64,000 nucleotides of DNA from an uncultured Kiritimatiellota bacterium (GCA_944391085.1 CALXSE010000005.1:1-64000); one strand, 5' to 3'; counted from the first letter of the stretch, positions 17,196 to 26,776 are shown. Numbers and translations are program-made. Notes: generated from the letters alone by a model not told the origin.

Positions 17196-18946
17196 AAAGT
17201 TCCACCCTCACCCTCTGCCTCCTTCTGACCCTTGCCGGCTGCGCCATCCCCAACCACAAGGATTATCAGGAGCGCCCCGTCGCCGACGTCCTCCAGTCCG
17301 CCTCCGTCGCCAAGGACACCCGTGAGGACGCCCTCCCCGGCCTCCTCGCCCAGGCCCCCGCCCCCGAGCTCGACGCCTGGTGGCGCGCCTTCGGCGACGA
17401 GCCCCTCAACCGGCTCCTCGCCAAGGCCTACGCCGCCAACCGCACCCTCCAGGCCGCCCGCGCCAACCTCGCCGCCGCCCGCGCCACCTGGCGTTACCAG
17501 AAGGGCGCGCTCTGGCCCCAGGTCGACCTCGGCGGCGACGCCACGCGCAACCGCACCTCCCACTACGGCCGCTCCGGCTACGACCGGTACACCGACTATA
17601 CCCTCGACGCCTCCGCCCGCTGGGAGCTTGACCTCTTCGGCAAGAACACCTACCTTGTCGGCGCCGCCGAGGCCCAGGCGCAGGCCTCCGAGGCCGACCT
17701 CAAGGCCATGTGGGTCTCCGTCTCCGCCGACCTCGCCACCTACTACGTCGAGCTGCGCACCCTCCAGGGCCGCCTCATGGTCGCCGAGGACAACCTCCGC
17801 CTTCAGCAGGACAACTACGACCTTCAATCCGACCGCAATGCCGGCGGCCTCACCAACGAACTCGAGAAGAACCAGGCCGAATACGACCTCCGTTCCACCG
17901 CCGCCGCCATCCCCTCCCTCAAGGCCCAGATCACCGCCGCCGAGGACGCCATCGCCCTCCTCTGCGGCGTCGCCCCCGGCTCCCTTCCCCCCGAGGTCAT
18001 CCAGAACCCCGACTTCATGGAGCGCCCCGCCGAGGAGGCCGACCAGGGCGCCGGGGACGGCACGGGCCGCAAGGCCACCGGCCTTCGCCCCACCGCCATC
18101 CCCTCCGCCCAGGGCCTTGACCTTGAAGACGGCATCCCCGCCGACGCCATCCGCCGCCGCCCCGACGTCTACGCCGTCGAGCGCCGCCTGAAGGCCGCCA
18201 CCGACACCCTCGGCTCCGCCAAGGCCGAGCGCTATCCCACCGTCTACATCTCCGGCAACTTCGGCCTCAACGCCATCCATGCCGGCGACCTCTTCGACTG
18301 GGACAGCCACGTCTACGGCATCGGCCCCGGCGTCACCCTCCCTATCTTCCATGGCGGCCAGATCGTCGCCAATATCGACGTCAAGACCGAGCAGCAGAAG
18401 GCCGCCCTCGCCGACTACGAGCAGGCCGTCCTCACCGCCCTCGCAGACATCCGCGATGCCCTCTCCGGCTGCGAGCAGGAGCAGGAGCGCCTCCGCCAGC
18501 TCCGCCTCGGCGTCCAGGCCGCGCAGGCCGCCTACGAGATCGCCGGCAACAAGTACGATGCCGGCCTCGGCAACTTCTTTGACGTCCTCGACGCCCAGCG
18601 CCAGCTGTTCTCCCTCGACGAATCCCGCGTCATCAGCGAGGGCGAGATCGCCAAACAGCAAATCGCCCTCTACCGCGCCCTCTGCGGCGGCTGGGGCGGC
18701 ACGGAGGATGAGCAGACCGCCGAGGCGCTCTTCGGCCCCAACCAGGGCGCCGAGCCGCTCCTTGCCCCCCTTGCCCAAACCCTTGCCCCTGAGCCCCCGG
18801 CACCTGCCGCCCAGGCGCCCGCGCCCGCGCCCGCGCCGGCCGCCCCCGCACAGGCGCCCGCGCCGGCCGCCCCCGAGGGCCCGGCCAGCGAGGAACGCCT
18901 CCCGGACGGCGTCTCTCCCGCCCCCGACGGCGCCACCCAGGCCTGA
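17192..18946 (+). CDS. Outer-membrane efflux lipoprotein (NodT/OprM type)
   Basis: 584 residues. The lipobox LAGC puts the lipid anchor on Cys17. Two OEP repeats are visible (first around [19 protein letters not shown], second around [20 protein letters not shown]), which build the TolC-like trimeric channel. About 80 C-terminal residues after the second repeat are an Ala/Pro-rich low-complexity tail ([17 protein letters not shown]) not found in OprM. ATG overlaps the pump gene stop (ATGA). Confidence 0.93.
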   Translation: MKSSTLTLCLLLTLAGCAIPNHKDYQERPVADVLQSASVAKDTREDALPGLLAQAPAPELDAWWRAFGDEPLNRLLAKAYAANRTLQAARANLAAARATWRYQKGALWPQVDLGGDATRNRTSHYGRSGYDRYTDYTLDASARWELDLFGKNTYLVGAAEAQAQASEADLKAMWVSVSADLATYYVELRTLQGRLMVAEDNLRLQQDNYDLQSDRNAGGLTNELEKNQAEYDLRSTAAAIPSLKAQITAAEDAIALLCGVAPGSLPPEVIQNPDFMERPAEEADQGAGDGTGRKATGLRPTAIPSAQGLDLEDGIPADAIRRRPDVYAVERRLKAATDTLGSAKAERYPTVYISGNFGLNAIHAGDLFDWDSHVYGIGPGVTLPIFHGGQIVANIDVKTEQQKAALADYEQAVLTALADIRDALSGCEQEQERLRQLRLGVQAAQAAYEIAGNKYDAGLGNFFDVLDAQRQLFSLDESRVISEGEIAKQQIALYRALCGGWGGTEDEQTAEALFGPNQGAEPLLAPLAQTLAPEPPAPAAQAPAPAPAPAAPAQAPAPAAPEGPASEERLPDGVSPAPDGATQA

Positions 18947-18971
18947 CCCCGCACCAAACGAGGAGCCGACC

Positions 18972-19412
18972 ATGCGAAGCCCGCTTTTCCTTCTCCCGAT
19001 CGCCCTCACCCTCTGCGGGTGCGCCGCCCTCTGCCCCGTCCCGGATGAGGCGCCCGCGCCCGCGGAAGTCCCCGCGCCCGTCGAGCGACCCGTCGAGGCC
19101 GAGCCTCAGGCCCCCGTCCAGGAGGCCCCGGCGGCGCAGGACGTCCCCGTGCCCGCCCCCGGCGCCTACTCCGCGCAGGCCGCCCTTGACCCCGAGCAGC
19201 GCGATGTCTACGCCGCCGCCACCCGGGATTCCGAGGCCCACACCCTGCGCCCCCGCACCGTCGCCGTCCAGGTCGTCAACGGTCTCAACTATGACTTCCG
19301 GTGCCTTGGCGAGGATGGCCGCCGGTACAGCGTCATCATTCACCGCCCGCTTCCCCAAAGCGGCCAGGGCCCCCGCGTCATTTCCATCCGCGAGCTTCCC
19401 GCCGTGGATTGA
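18972..19412 (+). CDS. Lipoprotein with C-terminal cystatin-like domain
   Basis: 146 residues. The signal peptide ends in LCGC (lipid on Cys17), then a Pro/Glu/Ala-rich linker (about 25-63), then a domain of about 80 residues. In that domain TVAVQVVNGLNYDFRC holds the QxVxG motif (QVVNG, 100-104) and the NYxF strand of the cystatin fold, followed by YSVIIHRPLPQSG, like the second cystatin hairpin. Cystatins inhibit papain-like cysteine proteases; whether this one does is inference. It is the last gene of the RND operon, 25 bp downstream and preceded by AGGAG. Confidence 0.75.
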   Translation: MRSPLFLLPIALTLCGCAALCPVPDEAPAPAEVPAPVERPVEAEPQAPVQEAPAAQDVPVPAPGAYSAQAALDPEQRDVYAAATRDSEAHTLRPRTVAVQVVNGLNYDFRCLGEDGRRYSVIIHRPLPQSGQGPRVISIRELPAVD

Positions 19413-19433
19413 GAAGCCGCCTCTGGCTTGGCA

Positions 19434-19467
19434 GGGCGGGGTCCGCAAGGCCCCGCCTTTTTTGTTT
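19434..19467 (+). terminator. Rho-independent terminator of the efflux operon
   Basis: GGCGGGG (19435-19441) pairs with CCCCGCC (19451-19457), followed by a run of six T and TGTTTT. Confidence 0.85.
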
Positions 19468-19470
19468 TGG

Positions 19471-19560
19471 GCAGGCGCCCACGGGCGAACGGGGCAAGGC
19501 GCCGATGTCAATCTTGCGGCGAATAAACTCCGCAGGCGCCCACGGGCGAACGGGGCAAGG
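19471..19560. repeat. Direct repeat pair, 29 bp, period 61
   Basis: The 29-mer starting GCAGGCGCCCACGGGCGAAC and ending GGGGCAAGG occurs identically at 19471-19499 and 19532-19560, separated by 32 unrelated bases. It contains the partial inverted repeat GCCCACGGGC. Confidence 0.85.
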
Positions 19561-19786
19561 GGGCAGGGAAGCGTGGGAGTGTCCCCTGGACGGGGCGCCC
19601 TTTCTGGGGGTGGGGGCGGGAGATGACGCCGAGGCGCGGACAAGCGCGCTTTTCCCGTTGCCAAACCCCTATGGGAGATGGTAAACTACCCCCGTATTCT
19701 AAATGTGTAGGAAAGCCCAGGGCAACACCCAACATGCCGTGGGCGGCGGGCGTCGAAGGATCTTCCCCTTCGCGCCCGTTTTTTCT

Positions 19787-19865
19787 CTGCCCGGTGTGGG
19801 CATAGGCTCGACGCTGGCGGGCCCGTGCGCACCTTCCAGGTTTTCCTGCCCGGCGTGGGCATAGG
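19787..19865. repeat. Direct repeat pair, 20 bp, period 59
   Basis: CTGCCCGGYGTGGGCATAGG occurs at 19787-19806 and 19846-19865 with a single T/C difference; both copies follow a T-rich stretch (TTTT or TTTC). The spacing is close to that of the neighbouring 29-bp pair. Confidence 0.8.
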
Positions 19866-20028
19866 AGGGGGCACGCCGCCGTTTCTCCGAGGCTTGGCAC
19901 ACGGGTTCCCTTTGGGGGATGCGGCGGGCGGCTCTTGGGCAAAGGGGAAACCGCGGGGTTTGCCAAAAACTAACGCGGCAGGGGAGGAGATTATGATAAA
20001 ATGAAAAGACATTTTTTGGATGCGTGAA

Positions 20029-21522
20029 ATGCCGAGAAAAAAGCGAGTGAGCGAGCCGTTGCCCCTGTCCGAGCTGGCGGGGGAGGCGCCGTTGCGCCGG
20101 GAGCTGCCGCAGGATGTGGAGGCGGAGCGGGGGCTTTTGGGCTCGTTGCTGCTGGATCCGGTGCGGGTGTTGGACGTGTGCGCGTCCAAGGGCGTGGTGG
20201 CGGAGGCCTTCGTGGAGCCGTCGCATCGGAGCATTTACGCGGCGATCGCGCGCCTGGCCTCGAAGGGGCAGCCGGTCGACGGCATCACGGTGGCGAACTT
20301 CCTGGGGGGGACGGGAGACCTTGAGGCGATCGGCGGCCTGCGGGCGCTGACGGAGTTGATGGATCGGACGCCGACGAGCGCGCACGCGGGTTATTACGCA
20401 GAGCTGGTGATGGAGCAGTACCTGCGGCGGTGCATCCTGGGGGCCGTGCGCGAGGTGGAGGCGAACGTCTACGACGCCACGCAGTCGGCCGACTATGTGT
20501 TGGGGATGGCCGAGCAGACGATTTTGGGGATCGGGGAGGGGCGGACGAAGGCCGGTACGAGCGTCGACTGGCGCACGAGCGTGGGCGAGACGCTCTCGAT
20601 GCTCACGCGCCAGCTGGAGCACCCGGGCGAGCTTTCCGGCATCCCGACGGGCTTCAAGGCGTTGGATGACCAGCTGCGCGGATTGCACAAGGGCGAGATG
20701 ATCGTGTTGGCGGCGCGGCCCTCGATGGGCAAGACCTCGCTGGCGATGAACATCGCCGAGTGCGTGGCGCGCGGGCGCGACATCATGGGGCGCCCCTTCC
20801 CGTCGCCGGACGGGCGGGTGAAGAAGCGCACGGTGCTTGTCTTCTCGCTGGAAATGCCCCAGATGCAGCTGACCACTCGCATGCTTTGCGGCATCGCCGG
20901 GGTCTCCGCGCGCGAGGTGGAGAAGGGGCAGTTCGTGAAGAAGGACGTGGTGTTGCCGTTGCTGCGCTCCGCCGCCAAGGAGCTCTCCGAGACGCCTATC
21001 CTGTGCGACGACCAGGGCGGGCTGGACGTGATGGAGCTGCGCGCCCGCGCCCGCCACGCCCACAAGCGCAACCCGGTGGAGCTCATCGTCATCGACTACC
21101 TGCAGCTGCTCAGCTACCGCGAGTTCGCCCAGCAGGGCCAGCAGGTGATGGTGGCGAAGATCTCCGGCGAGATCAAGGCGATGGCCAAGGAACTGAACGT
21201 GCCGGTCCTCGTCCTCTCCCAGCTTTCCCGAAACCCCGAGCAGCGCGGCGGGGACGAGAAGCCCAAGAACTCCGACCTGCGCGATTCCGGCGCCATCGAG
21301 CAGGACGCGGACGTGATCCTGCTGCTGCGCCGCCCCAGCTTCATGAGCAGCCGCGTGCCCGAGCACGACGACCGCCTGCTGGCCATCGTCGACGTCTCGA
21401 AGAACCGCAACGGCGCCACCGGCGAGGTGCGCCTGAACTTCGACGGCGCCACGACCCGCTTCAAAGACCGTGTGGAGACTAACCCCGACAGGATGACCGG
21501 CGACATGGAGCCGGTGGAATAA
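20029..21522 (+). CDS. dnaB: Replicative DNA helicase DnaB
   Basis: 497 residues from ATG 20029 (GGA eight bases upstream; an ATG three codons earlier is an alternative). DnaB N-terminal domain at about 20-130 (LPQDVEAERGLLGSLLLDP), RecA-like motor after it with Walker A ARPSMGKTS near residue 230, Walker B LIVIDYLQLL, LSQLSRNPEQR and the arginine-finger region. It is a hexameric helicase at the fork. There is no intein. Confidence 0.96.
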   Translation: MPRKKRVSEPLPLSELAGEAPLRRELPQDVEAERGLLGSLLLDPVRVLDVCASKGVVAEAFVEPSHRSIYAAIARLASKGQPVDGITVANFLGGTGDLEAIGGLRALTELMDRTPTSAHAGYYAELVMEQYLRRCILGAVREVEANVYDATQSADYVLGMAEQTILGIGEGRTKAGTSVDWRTSVGETLSMLTRQLEHPGELSGIPTGFKALDDQLRGLHKGEMIVLAARPSMGKTSLAMNIAECVARGRDIMGRPFPSPDGRVKKRTVLVFSLEMPQMQLTTRMLCGIAGVSAREVEKGQFVKKDVVLPLLRSAAKELSETPILCDDQGGLDVMELRARARHAHKRNPVELIVIDYLQLLSYREFAQQGQQVMVAKISGEIKAMAKELNVPVLVLSQLSRNPEQRGGDEKPKNSDLRDSGAIEQDADVILLLRRPSFMSSRVPEHDDRLLAIVDVSKNRNGATGEVRLNFDGATTRFKDRVETNPDRMTGDMEPVE

Positions 21523-21533
21523 GGACCCGAAAC

Positions 21534-23903
21534 GTGAAACGAATCCTTCCCTTTGCCCTTTGCCTGATGCTTGGCCTGGCCCCGGTGGCGCACGCCGCGC
21601 GCATCACCGTCAGCGATGTGCGCGTCCGCGCCGACGACACCTTCGGCGTCGACCCCACCGAGGCCGTCCTGGGCATGTGCTCGGTGCAGAAGGGGATGGC
21701 CGCCGAGCAGGCCGACATCCAGAGCGCCATCAGCGACGACGTCAAGGCCCTCCTGGCCACGCCGGACTACGCCAAGGCCGACGCCGCCATCGGGCAGGAC
21801 GCCAACGGCGACTGGGTCATCGTCTACACCGTCAGCCGCCGCCCCCAGCTGGCCCAGGAGCCCGCCATCGACGGCCTGGAGCGCGCCATCCGCCTGAGCA
21901 CCGCTGAGGAGGCCGTCAAGCTCAAGGCCCAGGACCGCGTGGACGAGGCCATCGCCGCCGCCGCCGCCGGGCGCCTGCGCGACAAACTGGCCCAGGAAGG
22001 CTACACCGACGCGCAGGTTTCCTTCGAAATCCGCCACGCCGAGGTCCCCGGCTACGCCTACCTCTCCTTCCTCGTCCAGCCCGGCGTGGAGCGCGACATC
22101 CGCGACTACCTGTTTGAGGGCAACACCGTCTTCGACCACGGCACCCTGGCCAGGGCCTTCGGATGGAAGCCCCTCTGGAACCCCATCAGCTGGTTCACCG
22201 ACTTCCCCACCACGGACGAGAAGCTGGACGACGCGCGCGCCGCCGTCAACGCCGTCTACACCGACGCCGGCTACCTTGACGCCGAGGTCGCCTTCCCCGA
22301 GCTGCGCCAGGTGGAGGGCAAGGAGGAAGGCCGCGTGGACGCCGTCTTCAAGGTCTCCGAGGGCCCGCGCTACACGGTCGGCGACATCACCGTCGAGGGC
22401 GCGACCCTGTACCCGAAGGAGGCGCTTGAGGCCGCCGCCCGCGCCGTCCGCGACGCCGCGCCGGACAACGCCGCGGCCACCCGCGCGACGCTCGACGCGC
22501 TGCGCATGGCGGTGGAGGATTATTACGGGTCGCGCGGCTACGTGGACACCTACGCGCGCCAGACCCTCGTGCCGCGCGCGGACGCGCCGGTGGTGGACGT
22601 CACCTTCCGCCTGGCCGAGGGCGAGCGCGTCCGTATCCGCGACATCCAAATCCGCGGCAACTCCGTGACGCAGGACAAGGTCATCCGCCGCGAGCTGGCC
22701 ATCCAGCCCGGCGAGGACTACGACAGCCGCCTGGTGCGCCGCTCCGAGGCGCGCATCCGCAACCTCAACTACTTCCAGGACGAGAGCGGCGTCTCCTCCT
22801 ACACCGTCAAGACGCCCAACGAGGGCGAGCGCGACCTGGTCTTTGAGGTGCGCGAGACGGAGACGGGCACCTACGGCCTGGGCGTGGGCGTGAGCACCAT
22901 CGACAACTTCTTCGTCTACGCCAAGGCCACCCAGCGCAACTTCGACCTCTTCAACCCCTCCAACGGCTTCCGCGGCGGCGGCCAGCGCGCCAGCGCCGAG
23001 GCCGAGATCGGCGGCCGCCGCCAGACCGTCCTGGTGAGCTGGACGCAACCGTGGCTGTGGGACATGCCGCTCTCCTTCACCGTCGACGCCTACCGCCGGA
23101 TGCGCTGGCGCGACTACTACGACGAAATCCGCACCGGCGCGGCCTTCACCTTCGCCTGGAAGCCCATCCCGCTGCCCACGCCGTGGGGCGACCTGCAGCT
23201 TGACCGCGTCGGCATCCGCTACACCATCGAGCAGGTGGAGTACGATGACCCGGACGCCGGCACCTGGTGGTACGACGGCAAGCCCTTCCGCTTCACCGAC
23301 CAGGAGGACGGCATCAACAGCAAGCTGCGCGTCTTCTGGCAGGAAGACCATCGCGACCGCCCCCTCTTCCCCACCGCCGGCTGGAGCAGCCTCGTCTATG
23401 CCGAGGTGGGCCTTGGCGGCGACGGCAAGGATTACGGCCTGGGCTTCAACTTCTCGCAGTACTTCAACCCCTGGCTCGACCATACGCTGATGGCCCGCCT
23501 GCGCTTCGACACCATCGACGCCTACAGCGGCGACGTGCCCATGTTCGACCGCTACTTCATCGGCGGCGGCCGCACCGTCCGCGGCTTCGAGTTCCGCGAC
23601 GGCGGGCCCAAGGCCTGGTCCCGCGGCGGCAGCCACGTGCCCGTCGGCGGGCAGACGCTCTGGTGCGGCACGCTCGAATACGCCGTCCCGATCGTCTCGT
23701 CCGTCTCCTTCGCCGTCTTCACCGACGTCGGCGCCGTGGGCGACGATTTCTTCGACGTCGGCGGCGACATCCTCTGGTCCGCCGGCTGCGGCCTGCGCCT
23801 GAACCTCCCCGGCTTCCCCATCCGCCTCGACTTCGCCAAGCCCATCGTCAACGACGACGACACCGAGGAGGAGACCTTCACCTTCTGGATCGGCATCGAT
23901 TAA
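21534..23903 (+). CDS. bamA: Outer-membrane protein assembly factor BamA
   Basis: 789 residues with GTG start 21534 and an Ala-x-Ala signal site (LAPVAHA). POTRA repeats follow (RDYLFEGNTVFDHGTLARAF; YTVGDITVEGATLYPKEAL; VRIRDIQIRGNSVTQDKVI), then a 16-strand barrel with the conserved FIGGGRTVRGFEFRDGGPK loop (canonical VRGF) and a C-terminal aromatic strand (FTFWIGID). It folds beta-barrels into the outer membrane. It is 12 bp from dnaB and directly before the chaperone gene, the usual bamA-skp order. Confidence 0.95.
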   Translation: MKRILPFALCLMLGLAPVAHAARITVSDVRVRADDTFGVDPTEAVLGMCSVQKGMAAEQADIQSAISDDVKALLATPDYAKADAAIGQDANGDWVIVYTVSRRPQLAQEPAIDGLERAIRLSTAEEAVKLKAQDRVDEAIAAAAAGRLRDKLAQEGYTDAQVSFEIRHAEVPGYAYLSFLVQPGVERDIRDYLFEGNTVFDHGTLARAFGWKPLWNPISWFTDFPTTDEKLDDARAAVNAVYTDAGYLDAEVAFPELRQVEGKEEGRVDAVFKVSEGPRYTVGDITVEGATLYPKEALEAAARAVRDAAPDNAAATRATLDALRMAVEDYYGSRGYVDTYARQTLVPRADAPVVDVTFRLAEGERVRIRDIQIRGNSVTQDKVIRRELAIQPGEDYDSRLVRRSEARIRNLNYFQDESGVSSYTVKTPNEGERDLVFEVRETETGTYGLGVGVSTIDNFFVYAKATQRNFDLFNPSNGFRGGGQRASAEAEIGGRRQTVLVSWTQPWLWDMPLSFTVDAYRRMRWRDYYDEIRTGAAFTFAWKPIPLPTPWGDLQLDRVGIRYTIEQVEYDDPDAGTWWYDGKPFRFTDQEDGINSKLRVFWQEDHRDRPLFPTAGWSSLVYAEVGLGGDGKDYGLGFNFSQYFNPWLDHTLMARLRFDTIDAYSGDVPMFDRYFIGGGRTVRGFEFRDGGPKAWSRGGSHVPVGGQTLWCGTLEYAVPIVSSVSFAVFTDVGAVGDDFFDVGGDILWSAGCGLRLNLPGFPIRLDFAKPIVNDDDTEEETFTFWIGID

Positions 23904-23918
23904 CCCGAAAGGAACCCC

Positions 23919-24530
23919 ATGAAACGCATCCTCGCCCTGGCCTCCGCCAGCCTCCTGCCCATGGCCGCGCTCTTCGCGCAGACCTTCGCCGTCGTGGACA
24001 TGGAGCGGGCCCTCGCCAACCATCCCAACACCCCCAACGACCAGAAGCTCCTCGAGAGCACCCTCGCCGAATACACCAAGGAGCGCGACGCCCTGCGCGC
24101 GGACATCGACCGCCGCATGGCCGACCGCGACCAGGCCGTCAAGGACGCCCAGAACCCGATGCTCGCCCCCGCCAAGGCCGAGGAGCTCCGCAAGCTGGCC
24201 GAGGCCAAGGCCCGCGACATCGAGGAGGCCATCCGCCGCGCCGACGCCCAGATGGCCGATCGCTCCAACACCCTCTCGGAGATGGAGCGCAACCTCATCA
24301 AGCGCACCACCGACGAAATCCAGGCCCACATCGCGGCCTATGCCGGGGAGAACAAGATCGATCTCGTCGTTTACAAGAACGTCGTCCCCTACGCCAACCC
24401 CGGGCTCGACATCACCGACCGCATCATCGCCCGTTGCGGCGGCACCCCGCCCAAGGCCGACTCCGCCAAGGACGGCGCCACGCTCGCCCCGCCCGCCAAG
24501 AGCGGCCTGCCCGCCAAGCCCACGAAATAA
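23919..24530 (+). CDS. Periplasmic chaperone, Skp/OmpH family
   Basis: 203 residues. Signal peptide to about residue 21 (MAALFAQ), strand FAVVDMERALANHP typical of OmpH, then a long charged coiled-coil (ERDALRADIDRRMADRDQAV and following) forming the jellyfish tentacle, then IDLVVYKNVVPYANPGLDIT. It keeps unfolded outer-membrane proteins soluble for BamA. A Lys/Pro/Ala tail of about 30 residues is extra. It follows bamA by 15 bp. Confidence 0.88.
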   Translation: MKRILALASASLLPMAALFAQTFAVVDMERALANHPNTPNDQKLLESTLAEYTKERDALRADIDRRMADRDQAVKDAQNPMLAPAKAEELRKLAEAKARDIEEAIRRADAQMADRSNTLSEMERNLIKRTTDEIQAHIAAYAGENKIDLVVYKNVVPYANPGLDITDRIIARCGGTPPKADSAKDGATLAPPAKSGLPAKPTK

Positions 24531-24538
24531 GGAACGCC

Positions 24539-24967
24539 ATGAGCCACGAACTGGAAGAGGGCCTCACCCTCAACCTCGATTTCTCCAAGATCGCCAAGGT
24601 CGCCGCCAACATCCGCGAGGAGAAGGACAACGTCATCCCCGTCGCCGTCCAGAACGCCGACACCAAGGAGGTCATCCTCATCGCCTACACCAACCGCCAG
24701 GCGATGGAGCTCACCTTCAAGACCCGCACCCTCACCCTCTGGTCCACCTCCCGCAACGTCCTCTGGGAGAAGGGCAAGACCTCCGGCGAGAGTTTCGAGG
24801 TGCTCGAGGCCCGCGTCAATTGCGAGCAGAACTCCCTCGTCTACCTCGTCCGCCCCCGCCGCGGCGCCATCTGCCACACCAAGAACAAGGCCGGCCAGCC
24901 CCGAAACTGCTACTACCGCGCCGTCAACCTTGACGACGGCGTGACGCTGACCAACCTCGACCCCTGA
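24539..24967 (+). CDS. hisI: Phosphoribosyl-AMP cyclohydrolase
   Basis: 142 residues. It opens the adenine ring of PR-AMP in the third step of histidine synthesis and needs Zn and Mg. IPVAVQNADTKEVILIAYTN, the WSTSRNVLWEKGKTSGE signature and the three zinc cysteines (VNCEQN, AICHT, RNCYY) are in place; the usual DCDxD Mg site is NCEQN, so metal binding may differ. No other his gene is nearby; it appears to be co-transcribed with bamA and the chaperone. Confidence 0.92.
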   Translation: MSHELEEGLTLNLDFSKIAKVAANIREEKDNVIPVAVQNADTKEVILIAYTNRQAMELTFKTRTLTLWSTSRNVLWEKGKTSGESFEVLEARVNCEQNSLVYLVRPRRGAICHTKNKAGQPRNCYYRAVNLDDGVTLTNLDP

Positions 24968-24973
24968 CCGCCC

Positions 24974-26752
24974 GTGAACACCACGGACTGGACGAACGCG
25001 AAAGCCCTTTTCCACGAAGGGCTTTCCGTTATCCTGCCCTTCCACCGCCTTGCCGCGGACGTCGAGGCCAACCTCGCCCGCCTCGCCGCGCTCCTGCGCC
25101 CGCACGGGTTCCCCTTCCGGCTCATCGCCGTCGACGATGGCAGCCCAGACGCCACGGCGGAGGCCATCCGGCGCGCCGCCGCGGCGGATCCCGCCGTCAT
25201 CCCTGTCTTCCTCCCCGAGAACCGGGGCAAGGGGGCGGCGCTCCTCGCCGGGCTGCCCGCCGTCCGCCACGGCTGGGTGCTGCTCCTCGACGGCGACCTT
25301 GACCTTGACCCCGCCGCGCTCCCGGCCTTCGCCGACGCCGCGCGCGCCACCGGGGCCGACCTCGTCCTGGGCAGCAAGCGCCACCCGGAGGCGAGCGTCC
25401 GTTATCCGCGCCGCCGCCGGCTGGCCTCCGCCCTTTACGCCGCGCTTGTGCGCGCGCTCCTGCGCCTTGACGTCTCCGACACGCAGGGCGGCATGAAGCT
25501 CATCCGCGCCGAGGCTCTGCGGTACGCCGCCGGGCGGCTCCTCGTCAAACGGTTCGCCTTTGACCTCGAGCTCCTGGCGGTCATCCGCGGCGGCGGGTTC
25601 CGGTTCGCCGAGGCGCCCGTGCGCGTCGATTTCGGCCGACGCTGGGGGTGCCTCACGCCGCGCACGGTCTGGCGCACGCTGCTCGACACCCTCGCCATCG
25701 CCTACCGCGACCGCTTCTTGCACTATTACGCCGCCCTCACGCCCCTGCCGGCCCCGGGCGGGCGTGGGCCGCGGTTCTCCCTGCTCGTGGCCTGCCCCGG
25801 CGACAGCGCCGTCCTCCGGCGCCTGCTGGACGCGCTCGAGGCGCAGACCTACCGGGATTTCGAGGCGCTTGTGCTTCCGGATGGGCCGCTTGACCTGCCC
25901 GCCCGCCCGTGGCTCCGCGTGTTGCCCACGGGGCCCGCGCGCCCGGCCGCCAAGCGCAACCTGGGCGCCCGCGCGGCCACGGGGGAGATCCTTGGGCTCA
26001 TCGACGACGACGCCTATCCCCGTGCCGACTGGCTGGCCACGGCCGCCGCGCGTTTCGCCGGGCCGGAGGGCGTCGACGCGCTTGGCGGGCCCGGGCTGAC
26101 GCCGCCGGACGACCCGCCGGCGGCCCAGCTTTCCGGGCTTGTCCTGGCCTCGCCGCTGGTCTCCGGGAACTTCCGCTGCCGGTATTTCGTCCAGGGGCCG
26201 CTCCGCCGTGTGGAGGATTTCCCCAGTTGCAACCTGTTCGTGCGGCGCGCCGCCTTTGAGGACGTCGGCGGCTTTCGGGAGGATTTCTGGCCCGGGGAGG
26301 ACACGCTGCTCTGCGCCGACCTGCAGCGGGCGGGGCATACGCTGTGGTACGACCCGCGGCTTGTGGTGTGGCACCATCGGCGGCCCGTCTTCGGGCCGCA
26401 TTTGCGGCAGGTTGGGCGTTATGCGCTTCATCGGGGGTTCTTTGCGCGGCGCGTCGGGCTGAACTCGAGGCGTCTGTCCTACCATCTGCCTTCGCTTTTC
26501 CTGCTGGGGCTCGTGGGCGGCTTCCCGTTGGCGTGGCTGTCGCCGTGGCTGGCCGTGCCTTACTGCGCTGTGGTCGGGCTTTACCTGCTCGTGACGGTGG
26601 CGGACGCGGCCGTCGAGGCGCCGACGCCGCGTCTGTTCCTGCCGCTGTGGTGGGGCATCGTGGCGACGCATCTGGTCTATGGCGCGCGTTTTCTCCAGGG
26701 GTGGTTCGCCGCGGCGCTCCCGAATGCGCCGCGGCCTTTCGACCATCGGTAG
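24974..26752 (+). CDS. Tandem family-2 glycosyltransferase, membrane-anchored
   Basis: 592 residues from GTG 24974. Domain 1 (about 15-240) resembles DPG/DPM-synthase-type GT2: LSVILPFHR, AVDDGSPDA, LLDGDLDLDP, DTQGGMKLIRAEAL, FAFDLELLAVI. Domain 2 (about 265-500) is a second GT2 (FSLLVACPGDS, LIDDDAYPRADW, CNLFVRRAAF, GEDTLLCADLQRAG). Two or three hydrophobic helices close the protein (about 505-585). It likely makes a polyprenyl-linked or surface glycan at the inner membrane. Two catalytic domains on one chain suggest two sequential sugar transfers. Confidence 0.85.
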   Translation: MNTTDWTNAKALFHEGLSVILPFHRLAADVEANLARLAALLRPHGFPFRLIAVDDGSPDATAEAIRRAAAADPAVIPVFLPENRGKGAALLAGLPAVRHGWVLLLDGDLDLDPAALPAFADAARATGADLVLGSKRHPEASVRYPRRRRLASALYAALVRALLRLDVSDTQGGMKLIRAEALRYAAGRLLVKRFAFDLELLAVIRGGGFRFAEAPVRVDFGRRWGCLTPRTVWRTLLDTLAIAYRDRFLHYYAALTPLPAPGGRGPRFSLLVACPGDSAVLRRLLDALEAQTYRDFEALVLPDGPLDLPARPWLRVLPTGPARPAAKRNLGARAATGEILGLIDDDAYPRADWLATAAARFAGPEGVDALGGPGLTPPDDPPAAQLSGLVLASPLVSGNFRCRYFVQGPLRRVEDFPSCNLFVRRAAFEDVGGFREDFWPGEDTLLCADLQRAGHTLWYDPRLVVWHHRRPVFGPHLRQVGRYALHRGFFARRVGLNSRRLSYHLPSLFLLGLVGGFPLAWLSPWLAVPYCAVVGLYLLVTVADAAVEAPTPRLFLPLWWGIVATHLVYGARFLQGWFAAALPNAPRPFDHR

Positions 26753-26776
26753 CGTTTTTGCTATCATGTGTCAGTC

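Larger units (their letters stand above)
19468..20028. other. Long spacer before dnaB containing two pairs of short direct repeats
   Basis: No credible gene is seen in these 560 bases. They hold a 29-bp direct repeat, a 20-bp direct repeat pair, several GC-rich inverted segments and a short AT-rich end (19980-20015) that should contain the dnaB promoter, although no clear -35/-10 pair is visible. I saw no DnaA-box cluster, so I do not call it an origin. Confidence 0.5.

Noticed and set aside
19468-20028. Possible replication origin upstream of dnaB
   Set aside because: No cluster of TTATCCACA-like DnaA boxes and only a very short AT-rich stretch; dnaB neighbourhood alone is not evidence.
21114-24329. 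Long antisense open frame opposite dnaB, bamA and the chaperone gene
   Set aside because: Same reason: the sense strand encodes recognisable proteins over the whole length and the antisense product is low complexity.
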